From NCBI RefSeq assembly GCF_016008875.1, contig NZ_JADTQG010000012.1, positions 124,001 to 188,000 of the forward strand: a stretch of DNA of 64,000 nucleotides, read 5' to 3'. Within the stretch, counting starts at the first letter, position 1; each line of letters opens with the position of its first letter. The position numbers and the translations under genes were made by a program. The DNA comes from Ectopseudomonas mendocina (GTDB taxonomy: Bacteria; Pseudomonadota; Gammaproteobacteria; Pseudomonadales; Pseudomonadaceae). Shown here one piece after another: positions 42,355-51,248 of the stretch. Under the pieces are notes generated by a model that did not search any database, was not told where the DNA came from, and was given only the letters and a program-made list of their open reading frames with translations.

Positions 42355-43938
42355 ATGCTGAGTTTGACTGGCCACAATTACATCGGCGGAGAGCGCCGCG
42401 CCGCCGGCACCGTCGAGCACAAGAGCCTCGACGCCAGCAGCGGTGAAGCGCTGCCCTACACCTTCATCCAGGCCACGCCTGAGGAAGTTGACGCTGCCGC
42501 CCAGGCTGCCGCTGCCGCTTACCCGACTTACCGCAACCTGTCGGCCGTACGTCGCGCCGAGTTCCTTGAGGCGATCGCCGACGAAATCGACGCCCTCGGC
42601 GATGACTTCGTTGCCCTGGTCACCCGTGAAACCGCACTGCCGGCTGCTCGCATCCAGGGCGAACGTGGTCGTACAAGTGGCCAGATGCGTCTGTTCGCCA
42701 AGGTGCTGCGTCGTGGTGACTTCTACGGTGCACGCATCGACCGCGCCCTGCCGGATCGCCAGCCGCTGCCGCGCCCGGATATCCGTCAGTACCAGATCGG
42801 CGTTGGCCCGGTCGCCGTGTTCGGCGCCAGCAACTTCCCGCTGGCCTTCTCCACCGCGGGTGGCGATACCGCTTCGGCTCTGGCTGCCGGTTGCCCGGTG
42901 GTGTTCAAGGCGCACAGCGGCCACATGGCCACTGCCGAGTGCGTAGCTGATGCGGTAGTCCGCGCCGCTGAGAAAACCGGCATGCCCAAGGGCGTGTTCA
43001 ATATGATCTTCGGCGGCGGCGTCGGCGAAATTCTGGTCAAGCACCCGGCCATCCAGGCCGTTGGCTTCACCGGTTCGCTCAAAGGCGGTCGCGCCCTGTG
43101 CGACATGGCTGCTGCCCGCCCGCAGCCGATCCCGGTGTTCGCCGAGATGTCCAGCGTCAACCCGGTGATCGTCCTGCCGGGCGCTCTGAAGGCACGTGGC
43201 GCCACTGTGGCCAAGGAGCTGGCTGGCTCCGTGGTACTGGGCTGCGGCCAGTTCTGCACCAACCCGGGCCTGGTCATCGGCATTCGCAGCGCCGAGTTCA
43301 GCGACTTCGTCGCCGGCCTGGCCGACGCCATCGGCGCACAACCGGCGCAGACCATGCTCAACGCCGGCACCCTGCGCAGCTACACCAGCGGTGTCGCGCA
43401 GCTCAAAGGCCATGCAAAAGTCAGCCACCTGGCGGGCAACGAGCAGACCGGTAACCAGGCGCAGCCGCAGCTGTTCAAGGCCGACGTCAGCATGCTGCTC
43501 GAAGGTGATCATGTGCTGCAGGAAGAAGTCTTCGGCCCGACCACCATCGTCGTCGAAGTCGCCGACAGCGCCGAGCTGACCCGTGCCCTGCAAAGCATGC
43601 ACGGCCAGCTGACCGCGACCCTGATCGCCGAGCGTGAAGACCTGACCGCCTTCCGCGACCTGCTGCCGCTGCTGGAACTCAAAGCCGGCCGCGTGCTGCT
43701 CAATGGCTACCCGACTGGCGTGGAAGTCTGCGACTCGATGGTGCATGGCGGCCCGTACCCGGCGACCTCCGACGCCCGCGGTACCTCGGTCGGCACCCTG
43801 GCGATCCACCGCTTCCTGCGTCCGGTCTGCTACCAGAACTACCCGGACGATGTACTGCCGGAAGCGCTGCAGAACGCCAACCCGCTGGGCATTCAGCGTC
43901 TGGTCGATGGCGTGCACAGCCGTGACGCGCTGAGCTGA
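42355..43938 (+). CDS. Aldehyde dehydrogenase, 2-oxoglutarate-semialdehyde (2,5-dioxovalerate) type
   Basis: 527 aa, longer than standard ALDHs and typical of the NADP+-type KGSA dehydrogenase group. GPVAVFGASNFPLAFSTAGG (cofactor), catalytic Glu264 in AEMSSVNP, nucleophile Cys301 in GCGQFCTNPG. It oxidises 2-oxoglutarate semialdehyde to 2-oxoglutarate, the last step of non-phosphorylative pentonate and hexarate pathways. ACAGGAGAA precedes the ATG. It forms the end of the module with araD1 and is followed by a terminator. Confidence 0.9.
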   Translation: MLSLTGHNYIGGERRAAGTVEHKSLDASSGEALPYTFIQATPEEVDAAAQAAAAAYPTYRNLSAVRRAEFLEAIADEIDALGDDFVALVTRETALPAARIQGERGRTSGQMRLFAKVLRRGDFYGARIDRALPDRQPLPRPDIRQYQIGVGPVAVFGASNFPLAFSTAGGDTASALAAGCPVVFKAHSGHMATAECVADAVVRAAEKTGMPKGVFNMIFGGGVGEILVKHPAIQAVGFTGSLKGGRALCDMAAARPQPIPVFAEMSSVNPVIVLPGALKARGATVAKELAGSVVLGCGQFCTNPGLVIGIRSAEFSDFVAGLADAIGAQPAQTMLNAGTLRSYTSGVAQLKGHAKVSHLAGNEQTGNQAQPQLFKADVSMLLEGDHVLQEEVFGPTTIVVEVADSAELTRALQSMHGQLTATLIAEREDLTAFRDLLPLLELKAGRVLLNGYPTGVEVCDSMVHGGPYPATSDARGTSVGTLAIHRFLRPVCYQNYPDDVLPEALQNANPLGIQRLVDGVHSRDALS

Positions 43939-43953
43939 TCCAAGCGCTGAAAT

Positions 43954-43988
43954 GAAAAATGCCGCACCCTTGGGTGCGGCATTTTTCG
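43954..43988. terminator. Bidirectional terminator
   Basis: GAAAAATGCCGCACCC-TT-GGGTGCGGCATTTTTC: perfect stem with A and T tracts on both sides. It serves the aldehyde dehydrogenase (plus) and the alpha/beta hydrolase (minus), which converge here. Confidence 0.93.
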
Positions 43989-44006
43989 TTGAGGCGACGG
44001 CGAGGT

Positions 44007-44780
44007 TTACTTCGCGGCTGCCTGGGTTTTCTCCACCGCCTGGATGATCACCTTGGCCACATCGCTCGGGCGCGACTGCTGCGGTACGTGGCTGGCGGTA
44101 ACTTCGGTGGTGTGCGCACCGATTTTCTTGGCGAAGTCGCGCTGCATTTGCGGCACGATCATGCGGTCATCATTGGCGACGACGTACCAGGACGGCTTCT
44201 GCTTCCAAGCTTCCACGCTGGTGCGTTCATCGAATGCGGCGGCGCGAATCGGACCCTGCGTCGCGGTCATCACCGCGGTCTGCTCGGCAGACAGATCCTG
44301 AGCGAAGTCGGTCGCCATGCCCTGCGGCGTCAGGTACAGGAAACCGTTCTTGTCGGCGGCGATCTGGCTCGAACCGGGTGCGGTAGGATAGCCGGCGTAG
44401 AGTTCGCCGGTGGACTGGCCTGCATTCGGTGCGAACGCTGCGACATAGACCAGGCTGCGTACCTTGTCGTCGGTACCGGCCTGGCTGATCACCGTGCCGC
44501 CCCAGGAATGGCCCACCAGCACGACATCACCGTCCTGGTTGTTCAATACGCGCTGGGTGGCGGCGACGTCGTCGGCCAGCGAGGTCAGCGGGTTCTGCAC
44601 CACGGTAACCTTGATGCCTTTATCCTGCAGCAGCGGCACGACCTTGGCCCAGTCGGAGCCGTCGGCGAAGGCGCCGTGAACGATAACTACTGAAGGCTTG
44701 GCGTCGGCGGCCTGGACATTGACTGCGAAGAAGGGACTGGCGATGGCGAGTGCGAGGATCAACGGCTTGGTATTGAACAT
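44007..44780 (-). CDS. Secreted alpha/beta hydrolase
   Basis: 257 aa. Signal peptide (MFNTKPLILALAIASPFFAV, cleavage near QAA). Hydrolase fold: VVIVHGAFADGSDW (oxyanion region), nucleophile Ser in VLVGHSWGG, acid in VANDDRMIVP, His in TASHVPQQSRP. EstC-like, with a short lid. Periplasmic or exported. Divergent from the LuxR-type regulator at 44882 with about 100 bp between, so that regulator may control it. Substrate unknown. Confidence 0.88.
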   Translation of the reverse strand: MFNTKPLILALAIASPFFAVNVQAADAKPSVVIVHGAFADGSDWAKVVPLLQDKGIKVTVVQNPLTSLADDVAATQRVLNNQDGDVVLVGHSWGGTVISQAGTDDKVRSLVYVAAFAPNAGQSTGELYAGYPTAPGSSQIAADKNGFLYLTPQGMATDFAQDLSAEQTAVMTATQGPIRAAAFDERTSVEAWKQKPSWYVVANDDRMIVPQMQRDFAKKIGAHTTEVTASHVPQQSRPSDVAKVIIQAVEKTQAAAK

Positions 44781-44881
44781 GATTGAATCTCCTGTGCTTG
44801 GGAGATGCCAGTGTCGGTAATGCGCCGAGGCTGCGGTATCGGTCGTTTATCCGAGGCGTGGAAAAAAGGGAGAGGTATGCA

Positions 44882-46312
44882 ATGCAGGTGAATGAGGCCG
44901 TCGCGCTGGAAGACGCCCTGCTGGCACTGGCCATGGTCGGTGACCTGAGCATGGGCCAACCGATCGATCAATCGCGCCGTACCGCGCGCCTGGCGCAGTG
45001 GCTGGTGCAGGCCAGCGGCGGCGATCAGGCGCAGATCGCTGCGGTGCAGCAGGTGGCGTTGCTGCGCTGGTCCGGCTGTACTGCCAACGCTGAGGGGTTC
45101 ATGCGCCTGCTCGGCGACGATGTCGGCGGGCGCCGCGATATGCTCGCGCATACGCTCGATGCTGCCGGCCAGCGCGCCATGCTGCGCACCACGCCATTGG
45201 CCGTGGTGCACTGCGAAGTCGCCGGCGAGGTGGCGCGCACCCTGGCGCTGGGAAGTGACGTCGAGCATGGCCTGCGGCACATTTTCGAATGTTACGACGG
45301 CAGCGGCCGCCCTCTCGGTCTGCGCCATCCGGGTGTTCCGCAAGTGGTGTATCAGGTGGTGTTGGCGGGCGACCTGGAAATCCTGTCGAGGGCTCATGGG
45401 CTGGAGGCAGCGCTGGAGTGGATCGTCGCTCAGGGCGATCGCCGTTACCCTGCTGCGCTGGTTGCCACATTGTCACGCCACGCGACGGATTGGCTGCAAG
45501 CCTTGCGTACGCCGGAGGTCGCCCAACCGAGAACAGGGCCGGAAGTACCCCTGACCCTGGTGGGCGACGTAATCGACCTCAAGCTGCCCTGGCTGGCCGG
45601 CTATTCGCGTCAGGCTGCCAACCTCGTGCGTGACGCCGGCCGGCTGTGGGGCCTACCCGAGCCGCGCATCGAGCTGCTCGCCAAGGCGGCGCTGATTCAT
45701 GGCCTGGGCCGTGCGGCCGTGCCCAACCGGGTCTGGAGCACGCCCGGGCCTTTGCTTGACGGCGATCTTGAGTCGGTACGTCTGGTGCCCTACTGGACGC
45801 ATCGCGCCTGTAGCCAGATCGACGGCCTGAGCGAGGCCGGGCAACTGGCCGCCTATGCCTACGAGCGTCTGGATGGAAGCGGCTATTTTCGCGCCCTCGG
45901 TGGCGAAGCCTTGCAGGCCGAGCATCGCCTGCTGAGCGCAGCGTTGGCCTGGCAAGCACTGCGTGCCGAACGACCCTGGCGCGCAGCTTTAGATGATGAT
46001 CAGGCCGCCCGGCTGCTGCAGGATGAAGCCGAGCAGGGCCGCTTTGATCTGCGCGCCTGCCAGGCGGTGATCAGCGCGGCGCACGGCGAGCAGGCGCCGC
46101 TGGCCAGCAAACCTGGCAACGGCCTGCTCAGCGAGCGTGAAACGCAGATACTGCAGCGCATCAGCGGCGGGTCGAGCAACAAGGAGGTGGCGCGCGACCT
46201 GGGCATCAGCCCGAGCACCGTGCGCACCCATGTTGAGAGCGTGTTTCGCAAGCTGCAGTGCTCTACCCGCGCCGCGGCGACGCTGAAGGCGCTGACCCTG
46301 GGAATGATCTGA
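44882..46312 (+). CDS. Regulator with two degenerate HD-GYP regions and a LuxR-type HTH
   Basis: 476 aa from ATG 44882 (GAGAGG 4 bp before). The second half of an HD-GYP-like region (about 228-400) shows LIHGLGRAAVPNRVW where HD-GYP has HDIGK, and AYERLDGSGYFRAL in place of HHERWDGSGYP, so the HD metal pair is lost. An earlier stretch has YDGSGRPLGL at 138-147, suggesting a second, more decayed copy. Residues 415-476 are a LuxR HTH (LSERETQILQRISGGSSNKE, then VARDLGISPSTVRTHVESVF). It is probably a sensor of a ligand rather than a phosphodiesterase. No receiver domain. Confidence 0.82.
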   Translation: MQVNEAVALEDALLALAMVGDLSMGQPIDQSRRTARLAQWLVQASGGDQAQIAAVQQVALLRWSGCTANAEGFMRLLGDDVGGRRDMLAHTLDAAGQRAMLRTTPLAVVHCEVAGEVARTLALGSDVEHGLRHIFECYDGSGRPLGLRHPGVPQVVYQVVLAGDLEILSRAHGLEAALEWIVAQGDRRYPAALVATLSRHATDWLQALRTPEVAQPRTGPEVPLTLVGDVIDLKLPWLAGYSRQAANLVRDAGRLWGLPEPRIELLAKAALIHGLGRAAVPNRVWSTPGPLLDGDLESVRLVPYWTHRACSQIDGLSEAGQLAAYAYERLDGSGYFRALGGEALQAEHRLLSAALAWQALRAERPWRAALDDDQAARLLQDEAEQGRFDLRACQAVISAAHGEQAPLASKPGNGLLSERETQILQRISGGSSNKEVARDLGISPSTVRTHVESVFRKLQCSTRAAATLKALTLGMI

Positions 46313-46405
46313 GCGCCGCTTCGTTCGATTGACAGGTGAACCGGCTTCGACTGGGCCGATCGGCGTGGTGAGCCATCCATCATGCGCAACAGGGGGTTTA
46401 ACGGT

Positions 46406-47299
46406 TTATCCAGGGGCGAAAAATCTGTCCAGCGCCGTGGCGAGCGCGTCGAATGCCAGCGCGACGCGCCTGATTCGCCGCAGATCACGGTGCATGGCGA
46501 TCCACACGTCCACCTCGAAATTGATCTCGTCAGCGAGCACGCGCTCAAGGCCATAGCGTTCGGCCAGTCGAGTCGGGCACAGGGCCAAACCCAGCCCGGC
46601 GCGCAGGGCCGCGAGTTGTGCCAGGTGATTGTCGCTGGCGATGGTGAAGCGCTGACCGAGGCTGTACACGCCCTGTTCGAGCAGCACCTGATGATCGGCC
46701 TGGCGCCGATCAGGACCGATCAGCGGCTGGCCCTGCAGGTCGGCCGGCGTCCGTGGCGTACCGTGGCGGGCCAGGCACTCGGCAGTTGCGAACAAGCCGA
46801 CTTGCAGGGCGCCGACGCGGCGGGTGACGACGTTGGCTTCGCTGGGACGCAGCAGGCGTACCGCAATATCCGACTCCTGACGGGCCAGCGCTTCCACGCG
46901 GTCACCGACACTCAACTCTAGCCGCAACTGGGGCAGGCGTTGGCAAAGTTCAACGAGCAACGGCGGCAGCACCTCGACGCCGAGCAGTTCGCTACTGGTT
47001 AGGCGGACGGTGCCTTCGCTATCGCCGGCGCCGCTGCTGGCGCGGCGATTGAATGCGCATGCCGCCGCGTCCATCGCTTCCACGTGCTCACCCAGCTCAC
47101 GGGCCGCTTCGGTCGGCACCAGGCCGGACGGGGTCCGGGTGAACAGGCTGGTGCCGACCCCGGCCTCCAGTTTCTCGATACGCCGCCTTGCGGTGGCCTG
47201 GGCAATGCCCAGTAGTCGTGCGGCGCCGGACAGACTGCCGCTGCGTAGCACGGCAAGAAACACGCGCTGGTTTTCCCATTCGAGACCGTAGGGGTTCAT
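46406..47299 (-). CDS. LysR-type transcriptional regulator
   Basis: 297 aa. Winged helix VFLAVLRSGSLSGAARLLGI, AQATARRRIEKLEAGVGTSL; ligand domain VRLTSSELLGVEVLPPLLVE, ESDIAVRLLRP. It belongs to a different subgroup (AaeR/DhcR-like) from the three earlier LysR proteins. Divergent from the GFA-family gene with a 117-bp gap, its likely target. Confidence 0.87.
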   Translation of the reverse strand: MNPYGLEWENQRVFLAVLRSGSLSGAARLLGIAQATARRRIEKLEAGVGTSLFTRTPSGLVPTEAARELGEHVEAMDAAACAFNRRASSGAGDSEGTVRLTSSELLGVEVLPPLLVELCQRLPQLRLELSVGDRVEALARQESDIAVRLLRPSEANVVTRRVGALQVGLFATAECLARHGTPRTPADLQGQPLIGPDRRQADHQVLLEQGVYSLGQRFTIASDNHLAQLAALRAGLGLALCPTRLAERYGLERVLADEINFEVDVWIAMHRDLRRIRRVALAFDALATALDRFFAPG

Positions 47300-47416
47300 A
47301 CATTCGCTATCAGCTGATGGTTCATTTTGAGGCTTCTTCCGGGAGGGGGCGATCAGGCATCCTGCCGGCCATTATTCATCGAGGCGTCTTGCGGCGCCCT
47401 TACACGGAGTTATGCC

Positions 47417-47848
47417 ATGGCACTAACCGGGCAATGCCGATGCGCAGCCGTTCGCTACACCCTCGACCTGCCCGTTCCGCCGGTGGTCTACGCCTGCCAC
47501 TGCCTGCACTGTCAGCGCTGGAGCGGTAGCGCCTTCGGCCTACACGCGTTGTTGCCCGAAGCGGCGCTGAGTATAACGGGGGCGCTGGTGGAGTATGTGC
47601 ACGAGCACGAGGGGCAGGTTTCTCGCCAGCACCTGTGCGGCCAGTGCCTTACGCGCATCTACAACAGCACCACGGCCGCTCCGGGGATGGTGGTGCTGCG
47701 TGCAGGTACGCTGGATATCAGCCAGACACCGGTGGCGCATATCTGGACGCGGCGCAAGCAGCCCTGGCTGGTCCTGCCGGCCGAGGTGCCGGCCTGGGCG
47801 GAAAGCCCTGCGCCTGAGGAATTCGCGAGAGCGGTGATGGGTGGCTGA
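47417..47848 (+). CDS. GFA-family zinc protein
   Basis: 143 aa from ATG 47417. Glutathione-dependent formaldehyde-activating (GFA) fold. Zinc-binding cysteines: GQCRC (Cys7, Cys9), ACHCLHCQRWSG (27, 29, 32) and HLCGQCLTRIYN (CxxC). Domain members are mostly uncharacterised; a few condense glutathione with formaldehyde. Lone gene, probably regulated by the divergent LysR. An ACGGAG lies 8-13 bp before the ATG. Confidence 0.88.
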   Translation: MALTGQCRCAAVRYTLDLPVPPVVYACHCLHCQRWSGSAFGLHALLPEAALSITGALVEYVHEHEGQVSRQHLCGQCLTRIYNSTTAAPGMVVLRAGTLDISQTPVAHIWTRRKQPWLVLPAEVPAWAESPAPEEFARAVMGG

Positions 47849-47911
47849 CGCAGAGCAGGCTCTTGGCCCTGTCGGCCGATGAGCCTGGTCTGTCGGTTTG
47901 CCGACGCTGAA

Positions 47912-48037
47912 TCAGTCGACCCGAGTCAGCGTGACGTCGATGTTGCCGCAGGCGGCGTTGCAGTCAGGGCAGACGACTCCCTCGATTGACACGTCTGCCG
48001 GAATCGCCAGCTTGTCGCGGCCTGCAACGAACTTCAT
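47912..48037 (-). CDS. Possible 41-aa Cys-rich small protein
   Basis: 41 codons from ATG 48037 to TGA 47912, starting 15 bp after the stop of the ferric-reductase-like gene and in the same frame as that gene. The protein starts MKFVAGRDKLAIPADVSIEG and contains VVCPDCNAACGNIDV, a CxxC-x3-C pattern that may bind zinc or iron. No strong Shine-Dalgarno is visible, so it would need coupling to the upstream gene or rare read-through of its TGA. It is unrecognised and could be chance. Confidence 0.4.
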   Translation of the reverse strand: MKFVAGRDKLAIPADVSIEGVVCPDCNAACGNIDVTLTRVD

Positions 48038-48052
48038 TGCGCCCGTGTTGAG

Positions 48053-48700
48053 TCAGGAGGCGGAAGAGGCGTGGCGCGTTGAAGACTGCCTGGCCTGGTT
48101 ACGCTTGTTGACCGTGGCCAGCTTGCCGACCAAACGGATGGCGACGGCGGCACAGGTGATACCGAAGGGCAGCACGTACCAGTCGCTCATGGGGATGCGT
48201 TTGAAGTTGGAAAACGCGAACACACCGAGAATTACCCACATGCCGGTGACATGCAGCGCCTTCCAGGCTTTCGGGCCTATCAGCCGAGCTGGGCCTTTGA
48301 ATGACGTCAGTGCCATCAACAGGATGAAGGTGTAGGCGGTCCCACCGGGGATGTTGTTGGCTACCGTGCGGCTCGGCCAGAACTCGGTGTTGAGCTGCCC
48401 GTAGGCGGAGATCAGTAAGGCGTGCACCAGATGGGAAAAGGCAAAGGCGAGCCCGATGAAGCGTCGCTCACGGACCAGGGCTCGGGAAAACGGCGAGGGC
48501 ACCAGCACAGCGAAAGCCGATGCGGTGAACGCCGCGATGAACAAGACGAACGAGGATCGAGCCGTGGCACGGATGGCGCTGCGCAGACCTTCGATGAGGT
48601 CGGGTTGGGCCACGATGGACGCGGCGCTCATCACCGCTACCAGCGCTGCGATAAGGCCGAACAGCTGCCAGCCTCGCACGCTGTAGGATTGATTGGTCAT
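48053..48700 (-). CDS. Ferric-reductase-like transmembrane protein
   Basis: 215 aa, six predicted membrane helices, FRE/YedZ (MsrQ)-like core. Candidate heme ligands: His in FAFSHLVHALLISAYG and in WKALHVTGMWVILG. N-terminal GWQLFGLIAALVAVMSAAS. No flavin or NAD domain is present, so electrons would come from a partner. Likely transfers electrons across the inner membrane for metal reduction or protein repair; partner unknown. A possible 41-aa protein follows in the same frame. Confidence 0.78.
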   Translation of the reverse strand: MTNQSYSVRGWQLFGLIAALVAVMSAASIVAQPDLIEGLRSAIRATARSSFVLFIAAFTASAFAVLVPSPFSRALVRERRFIGLAFAFSHLVHALLISAYGQLNTEFWPSRTVANNIPGGTAYTFILLMALTSFKGPARLIGPKAWKALHVTGMWVILGVFAFSNFKRIPMSDWYVLPFGITCAAVAIRLVGKLATVNKRNQARQSSTRHASSAS

Positions 48701-48910
48701 TGCAAGGTCTCCCGTATTGAGCGCTCTGCCATTCGAGGGTTGATGGCGAGTCGATGGGGAAAATTCTTGCAGCGGGCTGTGTACCGGCTATGTCTGGAGC
48801 AGGCGGTTATGCATGTTTGTGCGTACGCCAACTGGCTGGATACAGTGGCGTACAAACGTGAGCCGATGAAATCTCGATAGTGGCTGCACTGGCGATGCAG
48901 CCACTGTGGT

Positions 48911-50224
48911 CTAGCGATTGGAAGCGAGGGACAGGGTGACGCAGAGCCCGCCACCTTCGCGGTTGCGCAAGCTCAGCGAGCCGCCAATCGCCGTGGCCAA
49001 TTGTTGAGCGATGGCCAGGCCCAGGCCGGTGCCGCCGGTGCTGCGGTTGCGAGAGCTTTCCACGCGATAGAACGGCTTGATGACTTCGGCCAGGACCTCC
49101 TCGGAGATGCCCGGCCCCCGGTCGAGGACGCTGATCGAAACACCGGCACTGGTTCCGCCGGATACTTCCACCTCGGCAGTGCCCGCGTACTTGAGGGCGT
49201 TATCCACCAGGTTCACCAGAATGCGGCGCAGGGCATGCGGCCGTGTCTCGATGATCGCTCCATTCTTGCCGGAAAGACTGACTTCCTGTCCGGTGTCCTG
49301 GTAGTCGAATACCAGGCTGTCGAGGAAGGCGTCCAGATTGATGCGGCAACTGGCTTCGGTTGCACCATGCACGCTGCGGGCATAGGCGACGCCTTCGCGC
49401 ACCAAGTGCTCGATTTCGTTCAGGTCGTTGCCAAGTTTTTCTTTTTCCTCCGAGTCTTCCATGAATTCGGCGCGCAGTTTCATGCGCGTGATGGGCGTCT
49501 GCAGGTCGTGGGAGATGGCCGCCAGCAATTGCATACGCTCTTTCAGGTACTCGGCGATACGCGCCTGCATGGTATTGAAGGCCCGGGCGGCGTAGGCCAC
49601 TTCACGGGGGCCGTTTTCATCCAGCTGCATGGGATGAGCGTTCGGGTCGAGATTCCCGACCGCCTCGGCCAAGCGGCTGAGCGGGCGTATGGCAATCCGT
49701 ACGGCAAGCCAGGTACAGCCGATCATCAGCAGGAGTTGACCGAACAGCACCAGGGGTAACCAGGGGGAGAGCGGCTTGACCGCGGGCCTCACGTCGATGG
49801 TGACGGGGCTGCCATCTGCCAGCCGCAGCTGGGCCTGGAAATGCTGCCGCGGACCGGGTATTTCCACGAAGCTCAAGTCATAGTCGCGGCCCAGGGCGAA
49901 TTGGAGCGACTGTGCGGCGCTGGCGGCAAGATCACTCGAGGCGAGTGCAATACCAGGGTCGTGCTCGCGCAGCAGATAGTCATAGTTGCGCCGCTGCAGG
50001 CGCTTGGTCCATTCCGGGCGCTCGGCGGCGGGCAGGCGGTCGAGGATGGCAATCGAGGTCGCCGTGTCATGCTCGAAATTGCCCAGCATGGTCATCTTGG
50101 TACTTTGGTAGCGCTCGTAGTACTGAGCGCCGAACGTGAGCGCTTGGGCGAGAATCAGCCCGACCAGAAACACCAGCCACAGCCGCGAGGCCAGTGTGCG
50201 CGGCCGTTGCAGCGCCCATTTCAT
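48911..50224 (-). CDS. Sensor histidine kinase (EnvZ-type)
   Basis: 437 aa. TM1 about 14-33, periplasmic sensor about 34-152, TM2 about 155-178, HAMP, then a HisKA domain with phospho-acceptor His239 in AAISHDLQTPITRMKLRAEF. ATPase boxes: NLVDNALKYA (N), DRGPGIS (G1), GTGLGLAIAQQL (G2). Overlaps the response regulator by 4 bp. Divergent from the DUF2790/GFSRT/dipZ genes, likely its targets. The signal is unknown. Confidence 0.95.
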   Translation of the reverse strand: MKWALQRPRTLASRLWLVFLVGLILAQALTFGAQYYERYQSTKMTMLGNFEHDTATSIAILDRLPAAERPEWTKRLQRRNYDYLLREHDPGIALASSDLAASAAQSLQFALGRDYDLSFVEIPGPRQHFQAQLRLADGSPVTIDVRPAVKPLSPWLPLVLFGQLLLMIGCTWLAVRIAIRPLSRLAEAVGNLDPNAHPMQLDENGPREVAYAARAFNTMQARIAEYLKERMQLLAAISHDLQTPITRMKLRAEFMEDSEEKEKLGNDLNEIEHLVREGVAYARSVHGATEASCRINLDAFLDSLVFDYQDTGQEVSLSGKNGAIIETRPHALRRILVNLVDNALKYAGTAEVEVSGGTSAGVSISVLDRGPGISEEVLAEVIKPFYRVESSRNRSTGGTGLGLAIAQQLATAIGGSLSLRNREGGGLCVTLSLASNR

Positions 50225-50961
50225 ACCTGCTCCTCGAGTATCTCGACCGGGAAGGTAAAGACGTAGCCTTCACTGCGTACCGTCTTTATATAGGCGGGCT
50301 CGCGGGCGTCATCCAGCAGGCGCTGACGCAGTCGGCTGACCAGCAGGTCTATGGAGCGGTCGAAAAGGTCTGCGCCACGACCCTGGGTCAGATTGAGCAG
50401 CTGGTCGCGGCTGAGCACGCGCTGCGGGTGATCGAGAAATACCCGCATCAGCCTGTACTCCGCGCCGCTGAGCGACACGAGCGTCCCGTCTTCATCCAGC
50501 AGATGGCGGGCGGTGGTGTCGAGACGCCAGCGCCCGAACTTGAGCAGGCGGCTGCTTTCAGTGACGACCAGATTGGGCGGCAGCATGCGCGTGCGGCGCA
50601 GCACGGCGTTGATGCGGGCGAGCAGCTCGCGAGCCGCGAAGGGTTTGGCCAGGTAATCGTCTGCGCCCATTTCCAAGCCGATGATGCGGTCGGTCTCGTC
50701 GGTGCGCGCCGTCAGCATCAGCACGGGCGTCGCCTTGTGCTTTCCGGCGCGCAGCTCGCGACACAGCACCAGCCCGTCATCGCCCGGCATCATGATGTCG
50801 AGCACGATCAGGTCGACCTGATTGGTTTCGAGAAAGGCCCGCATCTGACGACCATCGGCGACCACTGTCGTGCGCAGGCCATTCTTCTTCAGGTAGTTGC
50901 CGACCAGCTCTCTGATCTCGCGATCATCATCCACGATCAATACGTGATCGACGTGTTCCAT
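50221..50961 (-). CDS. OmpR-family response regulator
   Basis: 246 aa. Receiver domain with acidic pocket VDDD (10-13), phospho-acceptor Asp55 in LIVLDIMMPG, Thr in MLTARTDE and Lys in YLAKPF. C-terminal winged helix of OmpR/PhoB type (LSGAEYRLMRVFLDHPQRVL, then SRDQLLNLTQGRGADLFDRS and SEGYVFTFP). First gene of the two-component operon. The 287-bp divergent region to 51249 shows no gene; it would hold the promoters. Confidence 0.95.
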   Translation of the reverse strand: MEHVDHVLIVDDDREIRELVGNYLKKNGLRTTVVADGRQMRAFLETNQVDLIVLDIMMPGDDGLVLCRELRAGKHKATPVLMLTARTDETDRIIGLEMGADDYLAKPFAARELLARINAVLRRTRMLPPNLVVTESSRLLKFGRWRLDTTARHLLDEDGTLVSLSGAEYRLMRVFLDHPQRVLSRDQLLNLTQGRGADLFDRSIDLLVSRLRQRLLDDAREPAYIKTVRSEGYVFTFPVEILEEQV

Positions 50962-51248
50962 TCCCGCTCTCCGAATGCGCGTCTAGTGCGCAGTGTGGCG
51001 ATGCCCTGTCGCCTGTCAATCGGGCTGTATAGGTCAGCCATCTAGCCACAAGTAGAGCCGAAGGGATGCAAAAAACAGCGGCGTTTGTATCGCTCTGTAT
51101 CAGAGCTCACCGCAGACACTTAACGATTCCTAGCATGGGGCTTGTCGACACAGCCGAGATACCTCGCGGGCATTTAATGCGCTCCAACGAGACAGCACGA
51201 ACCCGTCTCGATGAACCCAACGAAGCCATTGAATACGAGGAACTCACC

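Noticed and set aside
42289..43917. Long antisense open frame opposite the aldehyde dehydrogenase
   Set aside because: Shadow frame; the plus-strand gene has all catalytic motifs.
47898..48335. 145-codon plus-strand frame over the ferric-reductase-like gene
   Set aside because: The minus strand has a good multi-helix membrane protein; the plus frame shows no motif or RBS.
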